From contig DOTB01000015.1 in assembly GCA_003513845.1 (NCBI GenBank), positions 1 through 64,000 of the forward strand: a stretch of DNA of 64,000 nt. The letters run 5' to 3'. The notes below the pieces were generated by a model. That model was given only the letters and a program-made list of their open reading frames with translations, had not been told where the DNA came from and did not search any database. Every line of letters starts with the position of its first letter. Within the stretch, counting starts at the first letter, position 1. The DNA comes from Candidatus Atribacteria bacterium (GTDB lineage Bacteria > Atribacterota > Phoenicimicrobiia > Phoenicimicrobiales > Phoenicimicrobiaceae). Both the position numbers and the translations under genes were made by a program. This document shows positions 44,671 to 52,911 of this stretch, in pieces.

Positions 44671-45954
44671 TTAAATTAATTTTTGTAGAGTTTTTTCAAA
44701 ACCAGGAAAAGATATATCTATGCATTCTGAATTTTTAATAATAGTTTTACCTTCAGCTAATAAAGCCGCCACCGCTAAAGACATAGCAATCCGATGATCA
44801 TTATAGCTATTGCAGACTGCGCTATGTAATTTAGAAGGGCCCTTTACAATAAAACCATCTTCTTTTTCCTTAATATTTGCTCCCATCTTTCTTAATTCAT
44901 TGACTATCGCCTTTATTCGATCAGTCTCTTTTACCCTCAATTCCTTTGCTCCGCTTACCACCGTTTCACCCTGAGCTTGAGTTGCCAATACAGCAATAAG
45001 GGGTAATTCATCAATTAGAAAAGGTATATTTTCCTTACCAATTTCTACCCCTTTTAATTCTGAATATTCTATCTTTAAATCAGCTCGTGGCTCATTTGAT
45101 TTTATCTGGTAATTTAAGATATCGATTTTTGCACCCATTTTGTTTAGTATTTCGATTATCCCAATCCTGGTAGGATTAAAACCTACTTGCTTAATTATAA
45201 CCTGAGAACCTTTTAACATACTCGCTGCTATTATAAAATAAGCAGCGGAAGAAATATCTCCAGGTACAAATATATCAGTACCTTTTAATTCCCTTCCACC
45301 TCTTATTTTAATTTCAAGAGGAGAAATCTTTATATCTGCCTGCATAATCTTTAACATTCTCTCAGTATGATCCCTGGTAGGCAAGGGTTCTTTAATTACT
45401 GTCTCACCTTTAATATAAAGGCCGGCCAGTAAGAGAGCTGATTTCACCTGAGCACTAGCAACTGGTAAAGTATAGCAAAGAGGATTAAGTCTGCTTCCTT
45501 TTATACTTAAAGGGGTTAGTTCACCATCCTCTCTCCCCCATATATTTGCTCCCATTAATCTAAGGGGCTCGACTACTCTTTTCATAGGTCTTTTTCTGAT
45601 TGAATCATCACCATTTAAAACAGAATAAAATTTTTGACCACTAATCAGACCAGCTAAGAGGCGAACAGCTGTCCCTGAATTTCCCACATCAAGTATATCT
45701 TTCGGTTCCTCTAATCCATATAATCCCTTGCCTTTTATCTTAATAGAGTTGTTGCTACCCCTCTTTATCTCTACCCCTAATGTTCGCATACATTCTAAAG
45801 TACTAAGACAATCCAGGGAATTTAAAAAATTATATATTCGAGTCTCTCCTTGGGCAATAGACCCTAAAATTAGAGAGCGATGAGAGATAGATTTATCTCC
45901 CGGGACAGATATATCTCCTTTTAATTTATTGATTCTTTCTAAAACAAGTTCCAC
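44671..45954 (-). CDS. aroA: 5-enolpyruvylshikimate-3-phosphate (EPSP) synthase
   Basis: Condenses shikimate 3-phosphate with PEP. The motifs GDKSISHRSLILGSIAQGET, LDVGNSGTAVRLLAGLISG, DDSIRKRPMKRVVEPLR, and LRVKETDRIKAIVNELRKMG are diagnostic. In the glyphosate-relevant loop the sequence is GNSGTAVRLL, with Ala where class I enzymes have Gly, which is typical of the less sensitive class II. 427 aa. It overlaps aroF by one base. Confidence 0.96.
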   Translation of the reverse strand: MELVLERINKLKGDISVPGDKSISHRSLILGSIAQGETRIYNFLNSLDCLSTLECMRTLGVEIKRGSNNSIKIKGKGLYGLEEPKDILDVGNSGTAVRLLAGLISGQKFYSVLNGDDSIRKRPMKRVVEPLRLMGANIWGREDGELTPLSIKGSRLNPLCYTLPVASAQVKSALLLAGLYIKGETVIKEPLPTRDHTERMLKIMQADIKISPLEIKIRGGRELKGTDIFVPGDISSAAYFIIAASMLKGSQVIIKQVGFNPTRIGIIEILNKMGAKIDILNYQIKSNEPRADLKIEYSELKGVEIGKENIPFLIDELPLIAVLATQAQGETVVSGAKELRVKETDRIKAIVNELRKMGANIKEKEDGFIVKGPSKLHSAVCNSYNDHRIAMSLAVAALLAEGKTIIKNSECIDISFPGFEKTLQKLI

Positions 45955-47006
45955 TAATTCTTCATCCTCTCTAATTCATATTCGGTAGGTAGAGCAAATT
46001 CTCGACCTACTGCCTGGATTATTGGTCTTAGCTCTTTTATTAGTTGAGTAAAAGTATCAAGTCTTAAGGTTTGGGCACCATCACTAAGTGAACTTTTGGG
46101 GTCGGGATGGACTTCAATAAGCAGGCCATCTGCTCCAGCCGCTATGGCTGCTTTAGCCATTGGACTTACCAATTTCCACTTTCCAGTACCATGACTGGGA
46201 TCTACTATTACTGGCAAATGGCTTAATTCCTTTAAGGCAGGAACTGCACTCAAATCCAAAGTATTACGAGTATAGTTTTCAAAAGTACGTATTCCTCGCT
46301 CACACAAGATTACTTCATAATTTCCTTGAGATAAAATATATTCTGCTGATAATAACAGTTCCTCTATAGTAGCAGACATTGCTCTTTTAAGCAGTATCGG
46401 CTTTTTAAGTTTGCCCAATTCTTTTAATAATACAAAATTTTGCATATTACGAGCACCTACTTGAAATATATCAGTATATTTGGCAATTAAATCAATCTGG
46501 TTAACCGACATCACTTCAGTAACTATTGCCAAACCTGTTTCCTTAGCTGCCTGAGCCAATAATTTTAAACCTTTCTCCCCTAATCCCTGAAAGCTGTAAG
46601 GAGAAGTTCGTGGTTTAAAAGCTCCTCCTCGTAATATTTTTGCTCCTAAGGCTTTAACATGATGGGCAGTCTCAAATATCTGTTTTTCATCTTCTACAAC
46701 ACAAGGTCCGGCCATCACCACAATTTCTTTTCCTCCAATAGTTACCTCCTTTACTTTAATAATAGTATCAAAGTCTTTAAATTCTCTGCTGGCTAATTTA
46801 TAGGGTTTTAGGATACGGATAATCTCTTCGACTCCGTTAAAAGCATAAAAAGGGACAGAGGCTAAATTTTCAACATCCCCGATTACTCCTAAAATAATTC
46901 GTCTTTCTCCTCGGGAGATGTGCACTTTATGCCCCATTTCGTGCAATTTCTCTATTACTCTTTCCACATCAGAATCGTCAGCTTTTCCGTTCATCACAAT
47001 AATCAC
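45954..47006 (-). CDS. aroF: DAHP synthase, type I-beta with N-terminal regulatory domain
   Basis: Joins PEP and erythrose 4-phosphate in the first committed step. Residues 1-75 form the ferredoxin-like regulatory domain ([36 protein letters not shown]) known from the Thermotoga enzyme, where it confers feedback inhibition by Tyr and Phe. The catalytic barrel has [43 protein letters not shown] and VDPSHGTGK. It overlaps aroH by 4 bp. Confidence 0.96.
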   Translation of the reverse strand: MIIVMNGKADDSDVERVIEKLHEMGHKVHISRGERRIILGVIGDVENLASVPFYAFNGVEEIIRILKPYKLASREFKDFDTIIKVKEVTIGGKEIVVMAGPCVVEDEKQIFETAHHVKALGAKILRGGAFKPRTSPYSFQGLGEKGLKLLAQAAKETGLAIVTEVMSVNQIDLIAKYTDIFQVGARNMQNFVLLKELGKLKKPILLKRAMSATIEELLLSAEYILSQGNYEVILCERGIRTFENYTRNTLDLSAVPALKELSHLPVIVDPSHGTGKWKLVSPMAKAAIAAGADGLLIEVHPDPKSSLSDGAQTLRLDTFTQLIKELRPIIQAVGREFALPTEYELERMKN

Positions 47007-47398
47007 TTGAATTCACCCTCCTTTTGATCTGAAATTTCTTTAATTAAATCTTTTCGTAATATTTTTGCTCCCTCCAAATAGCAATGTTTTATTTCTTGTT
47101 GACTTTTTTGGCAATTTATCTGTACTAATATTCGAATACATCTGGGTAAACTCCCCAGAACATCTATTTCTTGCATATCAAAAAGGGGAACTATACCCCA
47201 ACCTAATTCTCGCGCTGCCTGGGCTGGAAAGGCAGCATTTAAATCTGGAGTGACACTAAAAAAAATACTTACTATATCTTCAATTTTGAAATCATTTTCT
47301 TTTTTTAAAGTGATTAATAATTCTTTAGTCTTTTCTATAATCTCCTCTTTAGTATTGCTATCCGCAGTTATAGCCCCTCTTATTCCTCGCACTAACAT
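47003..47398 (-). CDS. aroH: Chorismate mutase, AroH class
   Basis: Rearranges chorismate to prephenate. [40 protein letters not shown] and [10 protein letters not shown] identify the Bacillus AroH (trimeric) class rather than AroQ. 131 aa. It is the first structural gene of the operon, with AAAGGAGGT 6 nt before ATG, downstream of the leader attenuator. Confidence 0.95.
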   Translation of the reverse strand: MLVRGIRGAITADSNTKEEIIEKTKELLITLKKENDFKIEDIVSIFFSVTPDLNAAFPAQAARELGWGIVPLFDMQEIDVLGSLPRCIRILVQINCQKSQQEIKHCYLEGAKILRKDLIKEISDQKEGEFK

Positions 47399-47478
47399 AT
47401 GTATACCTCCTTTTATGTCAAGGGGACGGTTCTACTGACAGACTTTGTCAGGTGATGGTCCTTTGACATAATTTAAAA

Positions 47479-47515
47479 TTGCCACGCCCTGATAAATCAG
47501 AACTCACAATGACAT
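47479..47515. repeat. Family F short repeat
   Basis: ATTGCCACGC...CTCACAATGAC, a degenerate inverted word also present at 23519-23551. The segment beside it at 47415-47468 is another loose inverted repeat, TATGTCAAGGGGA against TCCTTTGACATA. Confidence 0.45.
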
Positions 47516-47525
47516 TTATTTATTG

Positions 47526-47590
47526 TGTGGGGGCGGATTCATCCGCCCCGGATTTTTTACGGCCTTAATAAATCGAGCTCCTTTCCTACT
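47526..47590. repeat. Family A palindromic repeat, copy 2
   Basis: Core GGGGGCGGATTCATCCGCCCC followed 25 nt later by the second, decayed core AATAAATCGAGCTCC. It lies between the attenuator terminator and aroH. Confidence 0.65.
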
Positions 47591-47610
47591 TTTTCGTAAA
47601 TGGATAGACT

Positions 47611-47654
47611 AAAAATAAAAAAGGTCATAGGAATTTAAAAAACCTATGACCTTT
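47611..47654 (-). terminator. Attenuator terminator of the aromatic operon
   Basis: AAAGGTCATAGG and CCTATGACCTTT form a perfect 12-bp stem with an 11-nt loop, followed by TTATTTTT. It lies 213 nt before aroH and after the leader peptide. Confidence 0.85.
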
Positions 47655-47752
47655 ATATATAAATATATAAAGATATCATAGGCATAAAACCGATGTCTAT
47701 GCCTATGATATCTTGTTTTAATCTTTTACCATGCTAAGGCATAAACATCGGT
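47643..47752 (-). promoter_or_regulatory. Mutually exclusive leader RNA hairpins (transcription attenuator)
   Basis: Segment 1 (47752-47738, ACCGATGTTTATGCC) pairs with segment 2 (47703-47689, GGCATAGACATCGGT; one G-U). Segment 2 and bases before it (47712-47699) pair over 14 bp with segment 3 (47685-47672). Segment 3 contains CCTATGA, complementary to TCATAGG in the terminator's first arm (47649-47643). Forming 1:2 frees 3 to open the terminator; forming 2:3 lets the terminator fold. Segment 1 is inside the leader peptide gene, just after its Tyr codons. Confidence 0.75.
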
Positions 47753-47818
47753 AGCATAATAGTAATAATAAAAATTAAAGGAATTTATTAATTTAACAAA
47801 TTCTTTTTTTGTAGCCAC
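47726..47818 (-). CDS. Aromatic-amino-acid leader peptide of the aro operon
   Basis: A 30-codon ORF too short for ordinary gene calling. It begins with GTG, with AAGGAG 8 nt upstream, and ends in TAA. The second half reads FNFYYYYYATDVYALAW: five consecutive Tyr codons, one further Tyr, two Phe here (a third at codon 7) and a Trp before the stop. Hairpins and a terminator follow, and the first operon gene is chorismate mutase. In the established trp/phe/his-type mechanism, ribosome stalling at such codons when the charged tRNA is scarce prevents termination. I know of no description of this particular leader. Confidence 0.85.
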   Translation of the reverse strand: MATKKEFVKLINSFNFYYYYYATDVYALAW

Positions 47819-47845
47819 CTTGTCTACTCCTTAACATTTTTTAAG

Positions 47846-47874
47846 ATATTAGCATATCTTTCTACTTCTGTCAA
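47846..47874 (-). promoter_or_regulatory. Sigma-70 promoter of the aromatic operon
   Basis: TTGACA (47874-47869), 17-nt spacer, TAATAT (47851-47846). The start site would be about 20 nt before the leader peptide GTG, just enough for its Shine-Dalgarno. Confidence 0.82.
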
Positions 47875-47953
47875 ATTTTATTTGTATCGCGTATTGCGTA
47901 TCGAGAAACGCGTAAAGAAAATACCTCTAAGGTTTATGCTAACACATTTATTT

Positions 47954-48976
47954 TTATTTAGGGGCAGCGGCTTTTCTTAACCGCTCCATTATTGCCAGAC
48001 CCAAACCCTGATCTTCTAATCCTTCAGCAATAATAATCTCAAACCCTTCTTTATCAAAACTCCTTAAAACTGAAAAGAGATTTGCAGCACATTCTTTTAA
48101 TTCGCTGCCTTTACCTATAACTTTAACTTCAAATTCACTATATTTATCCTGATTTTCTTCTTTGGCCATTATTCCTACTTTATGCCCTTGCACTTTATAT
48201 TTATAAGCCAATCTACGAACCTCTTCTATCTGAGTGTCCCCCATTTTTTCCACCAAAATTAATCTTGCCTGGGGAGAATAATGAGTGTTTAACATCCCCG
48301 GTGAACGGAAACCTCTTTCCAATTCTTTGCTAATTTTTACCTTACCAATTACTTTCATTAATTGTTCTACCGATACCCCTCCTGCCCGCAGTACCTGGAC
48401 AGGTTCAACAGTTATATCTAACACAGTAGATTCTACCCCTACTTCTGTCTTACCTCCATCAATAATCATCTCTATCTTACCACCTAAATCATCTTCCACA
48501 TGCTGGGCATTGGTGGGACTGGTTCTTCCAAATATATTGGCACTGGGAGCCACAATAGGAGTTTGAGATTCCCTTATTAAACTTAAGGCGATATTATTAG
48601 CTGGCATTCTAATGGCAACTGTGTCCAAACCAGCAGTTATAATATCTAAAACTAACTCGGATTTTTTAAGAACTAAGGTAAGAGGACCAGGCCAGAATAT
48701 TTTTGCTAATTGTAAAGCCACTGGAGGAACATACTTTGATAGCCTTTGTAGCTCCTCTATTTTTGCAATATGAACAATTAGCGGGTCATTAAAAGGTCTT
48801 CCTTTAACCTTGAATATTTTAGTAACTGCTTCCTTATTGTAGACATCTGCCCCCAAACCGTAAACTGTCTCGGTCGGAAAAGCCACCAAGTTACCCTGCT
48901 TTATCTCCTCTGCAGCCATTTTTATCTTATTTAAATCTATTTTTTCAGGATTTATTTCTAAAATTTTAGTATTCAT
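47954..48976 (-). CDS. tsaC: Threonylcarbamoyl-AMP synthase (Sua5/TsaC with C-terminal domain)
   Basis: Makes the L-threonylcarbamoyl-AMP used for t6A modification of ANN-decoding tRNAs. The YrdC domain is residues 15-205 (GNLVAFPTETVYGLGADVYN, KIFKVKGRPFNDPLIVH, RMPANNIALSLI, APSANIFGRTSPTNAQHV). The Sua5 C-terminal domain fills about 230-340. The 340-aa length matches the long (Sua5/YwlC) form. It overlaps greA by 4 bp. Confidence 0.95.
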   Translation of the reverse strand: MNTKILEINPEKIDLNKIKMAAEEIKQGNLVAFPTETVYGLGADVYNKEAVTKIFKVKGRPFNDPLIVHIAKIEELQRLSKYVPPVALQLAKIFWPGPLTLVLKKSELVLDIITAGLDTVAIRMPANNIALSLIRESQTPIVAPSANIFGRTSPTNAQHVEDDLGGKIEMIIDGGKTEVGVESTVLDITVEPVQVLRAGGVSVEQLMKVIGKVKISKELERGFRSPGMLNTHYSPQARLILVEKMGDTQIEEVRRLAYKYKVQGHKVGIMAKEENQDKYSEFEVKVIGKGSELKECAANLFSVLRSFDKEGFEIIIAEGLEDQGLGLAIMERLRKAAAPK

Positions 48977-49455
48977 TTTATAATTTTTAATATCTTATAC
49001 CTTAATATTCCAATAGGAACTTCAATCTCGACCCTGTCTCCCTCCTGGTGACCCAAAAAGGCCTGCCCGAGTGGAGAACTTATAGAAATCTTATGTTGAG
49101 CGAAATCTATTTGGTCATCGGGGACAAAAATATACTCTACTTCTTCTTGTGAATCTAAATTTTTTAATCTTAAGGCTGTTCCAATACCAATCTCTTTTGA
49201 ACAACAATCTTCTTCTACTACTTTAGTATTACTTAATCTTTGTTTTAACCTAACAATATTTATCTCGTTCATACGCTGAGCTTCTAAGGCAATATTATAT
49301 TCTGCATTCTCAGATATATCTCCATATTCTAAAGACCGCTTAATATCTTCTTGTATTTCTTTTCTTTTTACTACTTCTAAATACTTTATCTTTTCTTTTA
49401 ATTTCTTTAATCCTTCTTTAGTTAAAAATACTTCTCTATTATCTGTATTATACAT
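48973..49455 (-). CDS. greA: Transcription elongation factor GreA/GreB family
   Basis: Stimulates RNA cleavage by backtracked polymerase. The N-terminal coiled coil (LTKEGLKKLKEKIKYLEVVK) contains the acidic tip GDISENAEYNIALEAQ with the catalytic Asp/Glu pair, and the C-terminal FKBP-like domain ends ISSPLGQAFLGHQEGDRVEI. 160 aa. It is upstream of and coupled to tsaC. Confidence 0.93.
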   Translation of the reverse strand: MYNTDNREVFLTKEGLKKLKEKIKYLEVVKRKEIQEDIKRSLEYGDISENAEYNIALEAQRMNEINIVRLKQRLSNTKVVEEDCCSKEIGIGTALRLKNLDSQEEVEYIFVPDDQIDFAQHKISISSPLGQAFLGHQEGDRVEIEVPIGILRYKILKIIK

Positions 49456-49514
49456 CTCTACCTCTTTTTGTGCTTACTTCTCTGATTAATTAATTTTATA
49501 TTTTACAATTATAT

Positions 49515-49630
49515 AGTGGGGACACAATGAATTATGCCCTTACTATATTATCGGCTAATTTCTCCTCTGGGCACGACGCATCGTAACTCTGCATTGTTTT
49601 GTTTACTTTTTTGGAGACAATTATATTATT
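49515..49630. repeat. Family B palindromic repeat
   Basis: Same three-part plan as the copy at 44555-44670: GGGGACACAATGAATTATGCCC, then GGGCACGACGCATCG, then the tail TTTGTTTACTTTTTTGGAGA. Confidence 0.7.
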
Positions 49631-49692
49631 ATAATCACATTAATGGTAATTTAATTTTAAAATTCATTCTCACACACTGATGAAATATTATT

Positions 49693-49715
49693 AAAAAAAG
49701 CAGGTATTTCCTGCT
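49693..49715 (-). terminator. Terminator behind tRNA-Glu
   Basis: AGCAGG-AAATA-CCTGCT followed by TTTTTTT on the minus strand, 45 nt after the tRNA-Glu CCA. Confidence 0.85.
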
Positions 49716-49759
49716 CATTTTAAACTCTTTTTAAACCTATATTACTGTTTTAAAAAAAT

Positions 49760-49834
49760 TGGTGGCGCAAGGGGGAATTGAACCCCCGTTTGCTGATTGA
49801 GAGCCAGCTGAATTAACCACTATTCGATTGCGCC
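49760..49834 (-). tRNA. tRNA-Glu (CTC)
   Basis: Acceptor GGCGCAA/TTGCGCC, anticodon arm GCTGG-CTCTCAA-TCAGC (anticodon CTC), T arm GGGGG-TTCAATT-CCCCC, discriminator A and encoded CCA. 75 nt. Confidence 0.95.
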
Positions 49835-49848
49835 ACAACTAATGTAAG

Positions 49849-49922
49849 TGGCTGAGGGAGGTGGGCTCGAACCACCGCTCCCAGATCCAGAGTCTGGTGT
49901 CCTACCACTAGACGATCCCTCA
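49849..49922 (-). tRNA. tRNA-Gln (CTG)
   Basis: Acceptor TGAGGGA/TCCCTCA, anticodon arm CCAGA-CTCTGGA-TCTGG (anticodon CTG), T arm GGTGG-TTCGAGC-CCACC, discriminator G and CCA. 74 nt. It is 14 bp upstream of tRNA-Glu, and both follow gltX. Confidence 0.95.
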
Positions 49923-49982
49923 ACTTAATAAGGATATTTCCTCTATTATTTTATACTAAATCTTGCGATTTGAAAAGCACAA

Positions 49983-51464
49983 TTAATTATTTTTTAATTC
50001 TTTTATTTTCTCTATAGCTTCTCCTAAACGTTCAATAGTTTTCTTTTGGCCTAAAACTACCATCAATTCAAACAAACTAGGTCCCACCTTTTTCCCACTC
50101 AGGGCAACGCGAGTAGGATGAATAATTTGACCACCTTTTATTTGTAAAGAAGAGGCAACTTCTCTTATTGCATTTTCAATATTTTCTTCATCCCAGGATT
50201 TGAGAGAAGAAAGCTTATCTTTTAAGGTTTGTAGAACTTTTGGAACTTCCTCTTTATTTAATACACTTTGAAAAGCCTCTGGTTCAATATTCACTTTATC
50301 CTTAAAAAAATAATCTGCAAAATCAATAAACTGAGAAAAATTCTTGAACCTCCCCTGCATTAATCTTACAATTTCTTTCAGCCATTTAAGTTTATCAGGA
50401 GAAAGATCTTCTTTTTTAATATAATTAGCCTCCTCAAGAAAGGGAATCAGCTTTTCAGTTAATGAATCGATTGACATCCTCTTTAAATATTCGTTATTAA
50501 ACCAATTCAATTTTTCCATACTGAAAACTGCGGCATGTTTAGAGATTTTATCCAAAGTAAATTCTTTAATTAACTCTTCTTCCGAGAAAATTTCCCTTTC
50601 ATCTCCCGAAGACCAACCCAAATGAGCAATATAATTTACTACTGCTTCTGGAATATAACCCATTTTTTTATATTCCATAACCGAGGTAGCCCCATGTCTT
50701 TTACTCAACCTGGTGTGGTCAGGTCCCATAATCATCGGAATATGAGCAAATTTTGGTATGTCGAATCCTAAAGCCTCATAAATTAATATCTGTTTAGGAG
50801 TATTAGAAATATGATCATCTCCCCGCATTACATGAGAGATTTTCATTAAAGCATCATCTATAACCACTGCATAATTATAAGTAGGAATTCCATCTGATTT
50901 TATAATTACAAAGTCACTCAATAACTCACCTTCAAAAGCCACTTCTCCTCTTAGTAAATCATTAAATACTACCTTTTTAGAAGGAACTTTGAGTCTTATT
51001 ACTGGTTTTCTACCTTCATCTTCATATTTCTTCTTATCTTCATCACTAAGATTCAAACAATGTCTATCGTATTTTGGAAGTCTACCTTCTTTTGTTTGTT
51101 TTTCTCTGCTGGCAGCTAGCTCTTCTCTGGTACAATAACAGTAATATGCTTTCTTATCTTTTAATAATTTCTCCGCAAATTCTTGATAAAGAGGTAATCT
51201 TTGCATCTGAAAATAAGGACCGTATTTTCCACCCTTTCCAGGACCTTCATCCCAGTCTAAACCTAACCATTTCATGCCTTCTAATATTACATTTACTGCT
51301 TCTTCAGTAGATCTTACCTGGTCAGTATCTTCAATGCGCAAAATAAAACTTCCCTTGTAGTGTCTGGCATAAAGCCAATTAAATAATGCTGTTCTCGCCC
51401 CGCCTATATGTAAATAACCAGTTGGACTGGGTGCAAATCTGAGTCGAATTTCCTTGTTTTTCAT
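49983..51464 (-). CDS. gltX: Glutamyl-tRNA synthetase
   Basis: Charges tRNA-Glu. The HIGH motif lies in FAPSPTGYLHIGGARTALFN and the KMSKS equivalent in RLSKRHGATSVMEYKK; the anticodon-binding helical domain starts near residue 330. 493 aa, normal for the discriminating bacterial enzyme. The two tRNAs whose synthetases or substrates concern Glu/Gln are encoded just downstream, so a shared transcript is likely. Confidence 0.96.
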   Translation of the reverse strand: MKNKEIRLRFAPSPTGYLHIGGARTALFNWLYARHYKGSFILRIEDTDQVRSTEEAVNVILEGMKWLGLDWDEGPGKGGKYGPYFQMQRLPLYQEFAEKLLKDKKAYYCYCTREELAASREKQTKEGRLPKYDRHCLNLSDEDKKKYEDEGRKPVIRLKVPSKKVVFNDLLRGEVAFEGELLSDFVIIKSDGIPTYNYAVVIDDALMKISHVMRGDDHISNTPKQILIYEALGFDIPKFAHIPMIMGPDHTRLSKRHGATSVMEYKKMGYIPEAVVNYIAHLGWSSGDEREIFSEEELIKEFTLDKISKHAAVFSMEKLNWFNNEYLKRMSIDSLTEKLIPFLEEANYIKKEDLSPDKLKWLKEIVRLMQGRFKNFSQFIDFADYFFKDKVNIEPEAFQSVLNKEEVPKVLQTLKDKLSSLKSWDEENIENAIREVASSLQIKGGQIIHPTRVALSGKKVGPSLFELMVVLGQKKTIERLGEAIEKIKELKNN

Positions 51465-51511
51465 TTTTCCTCCATCCTTAATCAGTCGTTAGTATTTAGT
51501 CGTTAGTGAAT

Positions 51512-51572
51512 AGTAGGGTTTGGACTTATTCGACCCGATTCTTATGCGGGCTCGATAAATCTAGTCCCTACT
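51512..51572. repeat. Family A palindromic repeat, copy 3
   Basis: GGTTTGGACTTATTCGACCC and, 16 nt on, GGGCTCGATAAATCTAGTCC. Both cores have drifted from perfect symmetry. It adjoins a family C word at 51483-51513. Confidence 0.6.
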
Positions 51573-51668
51573 TTCCATATACTAATATGTTGCCTACTAA
51601 TGCTATACGCTTTTTCTAAGAAACAAGATTATTATAATATAAAAATTATGTTAACACAATTAAAAATT

Positions 51669-52592
51669 TTATTTAACCAATTCTGACACCGGAACTATTT
51701 CTATCCCAGCTTTGATAAACTCGGGGACCATCCTTTTCAAAACATAAAAAGTATTTATACGACTGTGACCAATGGCAATAGCTTCACCATATTTTAAGGC
51801 AATCTTTTCAGCTTCTAACATTTGTCCTTTGATATATTCTATAACATTCTCATTATCTAGAAAGACCGACCTTACTGCTGTTTTAACCCCTATTTCCTGG
51901 GCAACTTCGTAGGCAATAGAATTCTTACTGGTCATACTATCTATAAAAAATAAATTATATCTTCTAATTTCTTCCAGAATTATCTTCATTATTCTTCTAT
52001 CTTCAGTAATTTTTGACCCCATATGATTATTTACACCAATAACATAGGGAAAATCAAATATGCTACCTCTAACAGCCTGCCTGATTTCTTCTTCAGACAT
52101 ATATGATTTAATTGCCCCTGGTCCAGGGTCAGCATCAGAATTATTAGGCTCCATCGGTAAATGTAACATAATTTCCTGATTATTTTTATTACCTTCTTCA
52201 GCGACATATTCAGAATTCTGGAGAAAAGGTAATATGGATAAGGCTATGGGAAAATCCAATTCTATTATTTTTTGGGCAACTTCTTTTTCATAGCCTAAAT
52301 CGTCTATTATAAAGGCAATTTTAGGAACAAAATTCACTTCCTCTTTAGAGGACGCTAAGTCATCGATTATAGAATCCACATATTGCTCACTGTCATATAT
52401 ATAAATGGTTCCCTCAGACTCTTTTGTTTCTAATTTAATTTCATCATTATTCATCGAAATAGTATTTTGAGTACTATGAGTAATGCTTTCTTGCCTAAAA
52501 GACTTTGTCAAGAAATTAGACACTCCAAAACCTACTACTAAAATAATTAATAAAGTTATAATATTTATAGTTAATCGATGATTTTGTTTCAA
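51669..52592 (-). CDS. Divergent polysaccharide deacetylase family protein
   Basis: A 307-aa protein with a single N-terminal transmembrane anchor (about 8-28). The deacetylase-like domain begins near residue 93 with KIAFIIDDLGYEKEVAQKII and carries EIMLHLPMEPNNSDADPGPG, VIGVNNHMGSKITEDRRIM and AIAIGHSRINTF. This is the DUF610/YibQ-like group of the NodB superfamily, frequently beside envC and ctpA as here. Activity is not established; the cell wall is the likely site of action. Confidence 0.88.
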   Translation of the reverse strand: MKQNHRLTINIITLLIILVVGFGVSNFLTKSFRQESITHSTQNTISMNNDEIKLETKESEGTIYIYDSEQYVDSIIDDLASSKEEVNFVPKIAFIIDDLGYEKEVAQKIIELDFPIALSILPFLQNSEYVAEEGNKNNQEIMLHLPMEPNNSDADPGPGAIKSYMSEEEIRQAVRGSIFDFPYVIGVNNHMGSKITEDRRIMKIILEEIRRYNLFFIDSMTSKNSIAYEVAQEIGVKTAVRSVFLDNENVIEYIKGQMLEAEKIALKYGEAIAIGHSRINTFYVLKRMVPEFIKAGIEIVPVSELVK

Positions 52593-52911
52593 AGTAAAAA
52601 TTCCTTTTAAGTTTTATTTAGATCGGCCAATCTGCTGATTAAAAAAGTATAATTTGTAGGGGTCGGATTTATCCGACCCGTGTTGTTTTTTAACTCCCTG
52701 ACGGGTTCGATAAATTGAACCACGACCTCTGAATTTATAAACCTGTCACCTATCACTTATTGCTCATCACTAATTACTAATTTTCAATTAACTAGCTAAC
52801 CAATTATATCTGCTGTCTTTTCTTTTTCTTCACCAGATACGATTTACGAGATATGAAATATGTTTTACGCTTTTCGTTTTTCGCCATATACTATACACTC
52901 GATACTCGATA
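52593..52911. other. Repeat-filled gap between ctpA and the deacetylase gene
   Basis: Holds a family A copy (52656-52729) and a family D segment (52835-52918) made of GATACGA, GAGATA and CGATACTCGATACT words. No ORF with a ribosome binding site. Confidence 0.6.
52656..52729. repeat. Family A palindromic repeat, copy 4
   Basis: GTAGGGGTCGGATTTATCCG with ACCCG closes the first core; ACGGGTTCGATAAATTGAAC is the second. The cores flank about 30 nt of T-rich sequence. Confidence 0.7.
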
